Assembly (NCBI RefSeq): GCF_030160455.1
Contig: NZ_BSOJ01000030.1
Location: forward strand, 1-64,000
Direction: 5' to 3'
Source of the DNA: Limnobacter litoralis
GTDB lineage: Bacteria > Pseudomonadota > Gammaproteobacteria > Burkholderiales > Burkholderiaceae_B
DNA: 64,000 nucleotides
Part shown: positions 35,256 to 44,300 of the stretch, piece by piece
Layout: each line of letters opens with the position of its first letter
How positions within the stretch are numbered: position 1 is the stretch's first letter
Notes under the pieces: model-generated
The model's input: only the letters and a program-made list of their open reading frames with translations
Told to the model about the DNA's origin: nothing
Database searches by the model: none
Position numbers and translations under genes: made by a program

Positions 35256-36416
35256 TTACAGTTGATAATAATGCCTGAACCAGGCAACAAACTCATCAAT
35301 GCCCACTTTCAGGGGTGTAGCCGGCTTGAACGCTGTGATGCGCTGAAGGGCGGTCACGTCGGCACAGCTTTGGCTTTTTTCCAGAATTTGCCCAGTGATA
35401 AATTCCTTGATCGCCTTTTTTCCCAAAGACTCTTCGAGCGTTGCAATCAGGTCATCAATGGCCACAGGCAGGCTGTTGCCAATGTTGAGCACGCGCCAGG
35501 GTGCACTGCTCGAACCTTGGTGGGGTGCCTCCACCAGCCAGACCGGATTAGGTTCCGCCGGGCTGTCGCTGGCGCGAAGCGTCGCCTCCACCAGGTCAGT
35601 GATGTAGGTGTAATCACGAGAGTTTCTGCCGTCGTTGTAGATCTGAATGGGTTTGCCTTCCAGAATTTTTCGGGCAAACGAGAACAACACGGAGTCGGGT
35701 CGTCCCCAGGGGCCATACACCGAGAAGAAGCGCAGGCCGGTGGTCGGCAAATTGAACAGATGGCTGTATGAATGCGCCATCAGCTCACAGGCGCGTTGGG
35801 TGGCAGCATCCAGCCGTTGCGGGTGGTTGGCGCTGTCGTCTTCGCTCATCGCTTTCTGGAAACCCGCCCCATAAACCGCGTGGCTACTGGCGTAAGTCAG
35901 ATGCTGAATGTCGTACTTGCGGCAAGCCTCCAGCAAAGACACAAAGCTGTTGATGTTGTTTTGCACGCAACCCGTAGGGTCGTCGCCGGAGAGGAACTTG
36001 TCCGTTTGACCGGCAAGATGAATAACCCGCTGTATTTTGTGGGTCTCAAAACACGCGTTGACGGCCTGTGGCTCACAAAGGTCTGCACGAATGGAGTGAT
36101 ATCTGGAGCCGGTGGCCTTGGCAATTTCATCCAGCATGGCCAGGCGTTCACGCTTCAGGCGCGTGTCGTAGTGGGTGTTCATGGAATCAAAACCGACCAC
36201 CTTCTCACCCCGTTCGAGCAGGGCTTTGGCCACGTGGTACCCAATGAACCCGGCGTGACCAGTGACCAGCGTGGTCTGCTTTTGATCGGCCTGTTTGATC
36301 AGTTGAGGATTTTCAGCCTGCAAAACGGCTTGCTCAACCATGGATTGCGGCTCTGTGACGGCAGTGGCGGGGGTCAGTTCATTCGGGCCGGGTATGGCCT
36401 CCATGGTTGTTCTCAT
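35256..36416 (-). CDS. UDP-glucuronate 4-epimerase-like pseudoenzyme
   Basis: 386 residues from the ATG at 36416 (alternative 36404). Extended SDR fold with Rossmann motif GHAGFIGYH, NAD-binding segment and ELMAHSYSHLFNLPTTGLRFFSVYGPWGRPD, closest to UDP-GlcA 4-epimerases. The catalytic YxxxK, usually YAATK, reads D203-A-A-T-Q207, so both catalytic residues are replaced; the serine region reads SSHAVYG instead of SSSSVYG. Oxidation of the sugar is therefore doubtful, while sugar-nucleotide binding may remain. The gene lies downstream of cysC in the same direction. An extra N-terminal 45 residues precede the fold. Confidence 0.82.
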   Translation of the reverse strand: MRTTMEAIPGPNELTPATAVTEPQSMVEQAVLQAENPQLIKQADQKQTTLVTGHAGFIGYHVAKALLERGEKVVGFDSMNTHYDTRLKRERLAMLDEIAKATGSRYHSIRADLCEPQAVNACFETHKIQRVIHLAGQTDKFLSGDDPTGCVQNNINSFVSLLEACRKYDIQHLTYASSHAVYGAGFQKAMSEDDSANHPQRLDAATQRACELMAHSYSHLFNLPTTGLRFFSVYGPWGRPDSVLFSFARKILEGKPIQIYNDGRNSRDYTYITDLVEATLRASDSPAEPNPVWLVEAPHQGSSSAPWRVLNIGNSLPVAIDDLIATLEESLGKKAIKEFITGQILEKSQSCADVTALQRITAFKPATPLKVGIDEFVAWFRHYYQL

Positions 36417-36513
36417 TGTGTGCCCGTGAAAGTCTGAGGGGTCGCAGTTGAACCACCCTGCTTCGGCACATTCTAGGTCAAGATTAAGCTGCGCGGAAGA
36501 AAGTTGCTGAAAA

Positions 36514-37158
36514 TCAGGCGGTGAAAGCCGACACTGGCACATGCAAACCCGTTGCAGCAGCCTTCGGCAACGCACCTCGCGTGGCGAGCAACATCAGCAA
36601 GGCATTGACGCAATCCGCAACAGACATTTGCCCGGTATCCAGTCGCAAATCCGGATCAAAAGGCGGCTCGTAAGGCGCATCCACTCCAGTGAAACCAGCC
36701 AACCCTCCCTTTCGGGCTTGCTTGTACAGACCCTTGACGTCACGCTGCTCGCAAACCGCCAAGGTCGTGCTGACATAAACCTCCAGGAAAAGCCCTGCTG
36801 GCACAGCCTGCCGAGCTGCGAGTCGCGCTGCCTCAAGCGGAGAAACAAGTGCCACCAATGAAATGAGTCCAGCCTCGGCCATCAAGCTTGCAACCTGCCC
36901 GACCCGCTGGGCGTTTCGAATTCGGTCTACATCGCTGAAACCCAGATCCGCGGTCAAATCGCGTCGCAGAATATCACCGTCAAGGACCGTGCTCTTCGCT
37001 CCCATTTTAAAAAGTGCCTGATCCAGCGCATTGGCCAGGGTGGTCTTGCCCGCCCCGCTCAGTCCTGTGAACCAGACCACACAAGGCAAGTGGCCGTTTG
37101 CCGCCCATTTGAGAGAAGACTCCACCGCATGAGTGCGTTCCAGGCTGTCAAGCATCAC
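36514..37158 (-). CDS. cysC: Adenylylsulfate (APS) kinase
   Basis: 214 residues. It phosphorylates APS to PAPS, the sulfate donor. The P-loop GLSGAGKTT (32-40), LDGDILRRDL, DRIRNAQRVGQVASL and EVYVSTTLAVCEQRDVKGLYKQARKGGLAGFTGVDAPYEPP are diagnostic. It is slightly longer than typical, with a short basic tail. The start overlaps the stop of the TIGR03032-like gene, implying coupling. No ATP sulfurylase (cysDN or sat) or PAPS reductase is nearby, so this kinase may serve sulfation rather than assimilation. Confidence 0.9.
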   Translation of the reverse strand: MMLDSLERTHAVESSLKWAANGHLPCVVWFTGLSGAGKTTLANALDQALFKMGAKSTVLDGDILRRDLTADLGFSDVDRIRNAQRVGQVASLMAEAGLISLVALVSPLEAARLAARQAVPAGLFLEVYVSTTLAVCEQRDVKGLYKQARKGGLAGFTGVDAPYEPPFDPDLRLDTGQMSVADCVNALLMLLATRGALPKAAATGLHVPVSAFTA

Positions 37159-38230
37159 TGGTCTCCCGATTCCGGACTGGGTCTATCACGACCAGGCCGG
37201 GGTTTTGAGCTTGATCCATGTCCATCATGCTGACACTGCGGCAATCTTCGATCACGTGGGTGTCGAACAACTCTCGGACAGCGCCATGAAATTGGATGCC
37301 CTCGATGACGTCACCTGTTGCCAAGTGAACTGCGATCAGCGCGCAGCGATCCTGTGCCTGCATTGCACGCAATCGGTCATGAAGTTTCAACCCGGGAATG
37401 TAGGCGTCGGTTTTGGGGCGGCTGACACCGAAAATGGCGTAATCGCCCACAAAACTTAGACCACGACCATAACCTGCAACATAAGCGATGCATTCAAATC
37501 GACCGGTCTTCTGGTCGACAAGGCCAAACTCGCCTGCGCCGGAATTCAATACATACAGTTGCCCTCGATACAGACGCGGACTGTGGGGTTGAACAAGCCC
37601 CTCGCACACGGCATCCCCAGTTGAGACATCCAGAATCTCCCCCTGCTCAAATGACAACTTCCGCCACCCGGAAGGTGCATCGCTTCTTGCAAACAGTGTG
37701 ACGTATTTTAGTTCACCGTCCTGCAGGCACAAACCATTGAGGTGACAGCGGTCTTCGGGTTTTAACGCTGAAATGAATGCCGGTTGCCAGATGACGCCAG
37801 CGCTGTGAGTGTTACTCAGACGGACCACGGCGGAATATTGCGAACTGACGATCAGAAGTTGTCCATGGCGATCTACGGCAATTTCATGCGCGTCCAGAGG
37901 CCCGGTGAAGTGGAGCGACCGGGGCACATAACATCGCTCGAATTCGATGCTGTTGACCCCCGGATGTTGAAGAATATCGGTGTACTGGCGAACGTCATTC
38001 GCGCAGGCCACCCACAATTGATTCCGCCAAGTTGCAATGCCCATGCACAATGGAAATTTCTGAATGTGCAGATGTATACCACTGTCTTTTTTTACGCTGA
38101 CAAGGTGAAGATCACCCGTGGCACGAGTGCCCATGACCAGACTGAATCCGAGATCACGCTGAAGGTTTTCCCAAGCGCGGGTACACACCACCTGCGTGTG
38201 TGCAAGCTGATTCGACTGTGTCTGGCTCAT
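37148..38230 (-). CDS. TIGR03032 family protein
   Basis: 360 residues from the ATG at 38230, with GGGG about six bases before it; an ATG six codons earlier is less favoured. The segments LWVACANDVRQYTDIL, YVPRSLHFTGPLDAHEIAVD, CHLNGLCLQDGELKYVT, SPRLYRGQLYVLNSG and VDQKTGRFE match the uncharacterised TIGR03032 family, probably a beta-propeller by its repeated strands. Role unknown. The 3' end overlaps cysC by 11 bases; the 5' side follows the giant repeat gene. Confidence 0.75.
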   Translation of the reverse strand: MSQTQSNQLAHTQVVCTRAWENLQRDLGFSLVMGTRATGDLHLVSVKKDSGIHLHIQKFPLCMGIATWRNQLWVACANDVRQYTDILQHPGVNSIEFERCYVPRSLHFTGPLDAHEIAVDRHGQLLIVSSQYSAVVRLSNTHSAGVIWQPAFISALKPEDRCHLNGLCLQDGELKYVTLFARSDAPSGWRKLSFEQGEILDVSTGDAVCEGLVQPHSPRLYRGQLYVLNSGAGEFGLVDQKTGRFECIAYVAGYGRGLSFVGDYAIFGVSRPKTDAYIPGLKLHDRLRAMQAQDRCALIAVHLATGDVIEGIQFHGAVRELFDTHVIEDCRSVSMMDMDQAQNPGLVVIDPVRNRETSDA

Positions 38231-38274
38231 GGGCACCCCTGGATTCAATTGAATGCATTCAGGTTACGCAAATG

Positions 38275-38296
38275 GCGGGTTGAAAGCGCCACCCGC
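38275..38296. other. Hairpin between giant repeat gene and TIGR03032 gene
   Basis: GCGGGT (38275-38280) pairs with ACCCGC (38291-38296) across a 10-base loop. It could reduce read-through from the giant gene. No U tract follows. Confidence 0.3.
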
Positions 38297-38315
38297 AAGA
38301 GGCACCCCCTGCGAA

Positions 38316-41300
38316 TTAACCCATCTTCAACCAGCTGGCTTTAATGGCTTTGCCTGCCGCATTGGCTTTGATTTGATTGCCCACAGCGAACAACTCAATA
38401 CCCTGCTGCGCCACGGGCACCACTTTTGCGACGCCGCCATACACAATCACTGTGGCTGTGGCGTAACTGCCATCCGGGGAACTGGTGTTGACGGTGTAAT
38501 GGCCATCCGCCTTCGCAGCAAACAAGAAGGCGGGATTGCCCACCCCGGCATAGGTGTCGGTACTGCCGGTGTTCAGTTCCTCTGCATGCACTGTGAGTGC
38601 ACTGGCATTGCGAGCGTACAAGTCATCCACTTGAAGTGCTTTTATTTTGCCAACCTCGGCATCAAGACGCTGGGTGTACAAGGCATTGGCTTTGACCTGT
38701 TGCGCACTGAAATTGCTCACTTTCAAGTTGGGCAGTTTGAGCGCCAAGGTCTGCCCATCATCCTGCTTTTCAAAGGTGTCATTCCAGACCCCCTTGACCT
38801 CAGCAAGACCCTGGGCATTCTGCACAACCTGCTTGTCCAACGCAGTGGTTACTTGCTCAAGTCGCGTGATTCGCCCAGTGTTGTCGGCAATTTTCAGTGC
38901 ATGGGCTGCAATGTCAGCCACATTGGTCTCGATTGCAGTTTGCATGTCGTCCAAACGTCGAACCGTTCCCGTTTTCCACTGCTCCAGATCGCCGATGCGG
39001 GTGTCTTGCGCATCTACCTGGATCTGCAGGGTGTTGATCCTGCCGTCCTGCTTTTGAAGTTCCGTATTTAACTGATTGTATTTGACATTCAATCTGCCAA
39101 CCCCGACCGCTGCCATTGCCCCCAAGGCGTTGTAGTCCACCGAATAAAAGCCGTTGCGAGAGGTCACGACAGCCTCTGGAAAGTAAGGTTTCACCTCTTG
39201 GGCGATCACGCCGATCTTCCGGCCCAAGCCCGGGTGATTGATGTAATCGTAGGTGTAGGTGGAAAGGTGAGCCAGACGTTCAAGAACGAAGTCTGTGTCC
39301 TGGCTTTGGATATTGGTTTTCAGTCGTCGGTCTGAAGTTTGCGTCACTGACGTGGCGTACAACGCACCATTGATTTTAGTGGTGCCATTCACATAAAGCT
39401 TGGTGGATGCATAACTGTCGTCACGAACGACGTCACCGATGACAACCTGATCGTCTGCAGCGCCATCGGTTTTATTGGTGCTCAATGCACCAATCACCAC
39501 AGTGTTGCTGCTCGACACTCTGGCAAACGCACCAAACGCAGCAGCGTGAGAAAGCGATGCAGAGCCAACGTCCGAGTAATCACCAACAAGCACATTGAAA
39601 TTGCCGCCTACGTTTGTCGCGCCTGCGTTGACACCCAAAGCGTTGTTGCCGATGCCGGAAGTGGTGCCGTACAAGGAGCGAACACCAACGCCGTTGTTGT
39701 CGTAGCCAGCGGTCAAATTGCCGAGCGCACCCTCGCCAAGGCCGGTGTTCCACCATCCGTTTTGGGCGGAATACAGGGCGTATCGCCCGACTGCCGTGTT
39801 GTAGTAACCACCGGTGTTGGTGTACAGGGCAAGATCCCCCACGGCGGTGTTGTGATAACCGGTGGTGTTGGAATACAAAGCCTGCGTACCAACGGCTACA
39901 TTATTCTCGCCGGTGGTGTTGCTAAACATGGCGTAGGCACCCAAGGCAGAATTAAACCCACCTGTCGTTTGCTGCAAAGCAGACACGCCAATCGCGGTGT
40001 CGTAAACCGCCGCGACATTGTCATGCAAGGCATTGTTTCCGATTGCCACATTCTGATTGCCAGTCTGATTGTTTTGCATGGCATTTTTGCCGATTGCAGT
40101 GTTGTAATATCCTGAGGAATTGGCCTGCAAACTATTGATTCCAAGGGCTGAGTTTGCATAGCCGCTGCTGTTCAGCTGAATTGCGTTCAAGCCGATGGCA
40201 ACGTTTTCGTAGCCGCCTTGATTGGCCTGAAGCGCGTTGACACCGATGGCAACCGTGGAGTAGCCCGTTGCATTATTTTGCATTGCATTTTTGCCAATTG
40301 CCACGTTGTAAAAACCAGATGTGTTGCTCTGGAGTGTATTGGTACCCGTTGCGGTGTTTCCATAACCACTGACGTTGGTCAAAAGTGCATTCAGGCCGAG
40401 TGCTGTGTTTGACTCGCCTGTCTGATTGTGAAGCAAGGAATTCAGACCAATTGCAACGTTGTTCGATCCGGATGTGTTTTCATTCAGAGCGTTGAAGCCA
40501 ACTGCAACGTTGCTGTAACCCGTACTGTTGTTAATCAGGGCATTCTGTCCAACACCGACGTTGTAGTAACCCGACGTGTTGTTCAGCAAGGCGTAATGTC
40601 CCACAGCCACGTTCGCATAGCCAGTCGTGTTTTTAGTTAACGTTTTGGTGCCCAAGGCCGTATTGCTGTAGCCGGTGGTGTTCGCGTTCAGCGCATAAGC
40701 GCCCACAGCCGTGTTGTTGGATCCTGTTGAATTGCTGTAAAGGGCGTTGTAACCAACGCCGGTGTTCAAGGTGCCGTCGGTCTCGGTCCCACTGGCAGTC
40801 AGATTGTTCATCACGCCTGCGCCCAAGGCAATATTGCCGGCGCGTTTCGCACCCGCCAAGGCAGACTGGCCAAGCGCAAGATTGCTTTCCGGGGTTGAGG
40901 CCCCCCCCGTGTCACTGGCAAATGTCAGCGCATTGTCAATGTTGGCCTTGTTCACAGGAACAACCTGTTCACCCGCCACATAGAGTGACTGTGCATTCAC
41001 CCGACCTTCAAATGTGGCGGACTGATCTGGAAAGAGAGTCAGCACCTTGTTGTAGGTTTGGTCACCCACAGAACCTGAATTACCCTGACCCACGCTGAAC
41101 ACCAAGCCGTCCTCGGCACCGCCCACATTGACGTTGGTGGTGCGTGCATGAACAATGACCTGCATGTGATCCCACAAGGCGTTGTCAGTGGAAGTGAACA
41201 CCCGCAGGTCTCGAAGTTGAGTGTACTCCCCCGGATTAAGGTTCAGCGCCACATTGCCTCTGACTCCCAAGCCACCCGTCACCTGCAGGGCTTTGCCAGC

Positions 41301-44300
41301 CAGATCACCCGTGGACGCAGTGCCGGTTGCACCGATGACGGTGTTGTCGCCCACTCGGCCCAAAACCACCGTGTTGGAGGTGGTCACGGATGCGTCATTG
41401 CCAATGACAGTGGCGTGACTGAGGCCATTGGCCACCAAGGATGAATTGCCGATGGCCAGATTGCTGTCACCACTGGCCGCACCAGTACCCGACAATTCAC
41501 CAATGAAAATATTGCGTGAACCCGAGGTCAGATCATTGCCAGAACGATGTCCGATGCCGATGTTGGTGCCACCGCTGGACAAGGCATTCAAGGCGTAGTG
41601 GCCAAGCGCGGTGTTGGCCGAGCCGGTTGAGAGTGCGCCCAGCGAAAGATTACCCAATGCCACGTTGTAGGATCCAGAACTGGCACTCAGGGCATCAATA
41701 CCGATGCCAATACTCTCGGACGAGGAGGAGCCCGACATCGCACCCGAACCAATTGCGATGAGCATTTGCCCACTTGCATTGCCAGCCAGCGCATTGTCGC
41801 CCACGGCCACATTGCTGCTACCCGTGTTAACCGCCAGTGAGCCATTGCCCACGGCCACGTTGGAATTGAAAAAGCCCACACGATCTGTGGTCAAACCGCC
41901 GTGAACCTGCAAGCGATAGGCAGACGGAATGGCTGCAGTGTCGCCGATGACCGTGGTGTCTGTGCTTCGGCCAAGCACCACGGTGTTGGAGGTGCTGACA
42001 ACCGATTCGGATCCGATCGCAGTGGCGTAAAACAAGTCCCCGCTGGCGACATTGGCGTCGTACCCCACCCCACTGTTGTTGTGGCCAGTGGTGTTGCTGA
42101 ACAACACAAAGCCACCCACACCCGCGTTGTAATAACCCGTGGTAGTCCGATCCATGGATCCGGAACCGACCGCTGCATTGTAGTAACCCGTGGTGTTGGA
42201 ACCCAAGGAATACCAGCCCAGACCCACGTTGTCGTGACCTGTGCTGTTGTAGTAAAGGGCTGCCGATCCTGACGCAACGTTCCAGCTGCCCGATGTGTTG
42301 TAATACAGTGAATCTGGGCCCTGCGCCACGTTGTTATAACCCGTGGTGTTGTAGTACAGGCTGTATTGGCCCAGGGCCACGTTGTAACCACCGGTGGTGG
42401 TGTTGCTCAGCGAGTGAGAGCCAACGGATGTGTTGGCGTAGGCGCTTGTGGCAACGGTCAGTGAATCGTTTCCGATGGCAGTGTTGTCGCTGCCATCCAG
42501 GTTGCTGCTCAAGCTTCGCCAACCGATGGCCGTGTTGTTCTGACCCGTTGTATTGGCGGCCATCGCATAAAAGCCAATGGCCGCGTTGTCCATTCCAGTG
42601 CTGTTGGCGGTCAACGCCTGATAACCCATCGCGATGTTGTGTTCGCCCGATGTGTTGCTGGCCAGCGCTGCAGTGCCAATGGCCACATTGGCACCCTCTC
42701 CGCTGGCGGGCTGTGTCATTGCGCCTGCACCAATCACAATATTCGGAAAGGTCACGGGGCCATCGCTGTCACCCAAAACCAGCCGTTTGGCAGACAATAC
42801 ACCTGAAAAATTAGCGTCGATACCGTTCAAAGTGCCGTTTAGGCCTAATCCGGCAAAGGTCGGTGTGCTGACGGGGGCTATGTCTTGAGGCAGACTTAGT
42901 GTGATGCTGCCCGCACCGTTTGTAACATTTATCTGATTAGTCGTGCCAGCAATATTGGCCAAGGTGTAACCACTACCGTTACCTATCAGCAATTGCCCAT
43001 TGCCAGCTGCACTGCCGTCTACGCCTGTGCCACCATAAGCCACACCCACCGTGCCGCTTGATACATTGCTGCCATTCAAATGGGTTAAGCCGCTACCATC
43101 CCCGCTAAAACCCGTTGCGTTCAATGTCCCGCCAATGATAAGGCTACCGCTGATTCCGGCATCACCTGTAACCTGGAGAATTTTGTTTTGCAAAATGCCG
43201 CTGCTGGCAATTCCGGTTGCCCCTATCACTGTGGTGTCCGTAGTTCGACCCAAAACAACAGTGTTTGAAGTCGAGACCGCCGAATAGGCCCCCACGGCCG
43301 TGGCATAACTCAATGCGTCAACAGCAACGTCAGCTCTCGCGCCTATGAAGGTGTTGTAGGCTCCGGTCGTCAAAGATTTACCCGAATACAAGCCCAAGGC
43401 GCTGTTATCGTCGCCATCAATCAAAAACTGCAAGGACCTGACCCCAATTGCAGTATTTTTAAATGCTGATGTACCGTTAGTTAGAGAACCTTCACCCAAG
43501 CTGGAATTCCAATAACCCGTGGTCAGATCATGCATCGCAGAGCGACCCACTGCTGTATTCCAATAGCCTGTTGAATTGGAGAACATTGAAGAATCGCCAA
43601 CTGCGGTGTTGTGCTCCCCGGTTGTGTTTGCTTGTAATGCGCTTGATCCAATCGCTACGTTGTAATAAGCGGTGGTATTCGAATTCAACGCATAGTAGCC
43701 GACTGCAGTATTTTGCTGACCGGTGGTGTTTGCAAACAAAGACCGTCTTCCAATGGCAACGCTCTTGGTACCACTGATGTTTGCATACAGTGCTTTGGTG
43801 CCTATCGCAATGTTGTTATTGCCCGAGGTGTTGTAGTAGAGGGCAGACGGACCAATTGCGAGGTTATAGTCGCCAGTCGTGTTAGACAGCAAAGCAGAAT
43901 TACCTACAGCCACGTTTTTTGAACCGGTGGTGTTACTGTAAAGCGCCCTGTAGCCTATTCCAAAATTCACACTGCCATTTGAAGGGGTCGCATCTTGTGC
44001 CAGCTGGCCAAGCACTTCCCTGCCAATTGCGAAGTTACCACCACGCTTTGCGCCAGCAAGGGCACCTGTACCGATTGCAAAATTGATTTGGTTGTCGAAA
44101 GCGAGACTACCGGTGTCACCCGCGTATTCAAATCCCAACAAGGCAGGTACCCCACCCTGACTCACGCTTCCAAGATTTACATTGCCACTGAAAGAGGCTG
44201 AACTGGCATTTAGAGTGCCGTTCAAAACCATCCCGGCAAATGTTGGTGTACTTGTCGTAGCGATGCTTTGTGGCAGGCTGAGTGTGATATCGCCTGTTGT

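Noticed and set aside
39565-44100. Possible CRISPR or satellite array
   Set aside because: The 51-base periodicity lies inside one open frame, units vary, and there are no spacers. It is a protein repeat.
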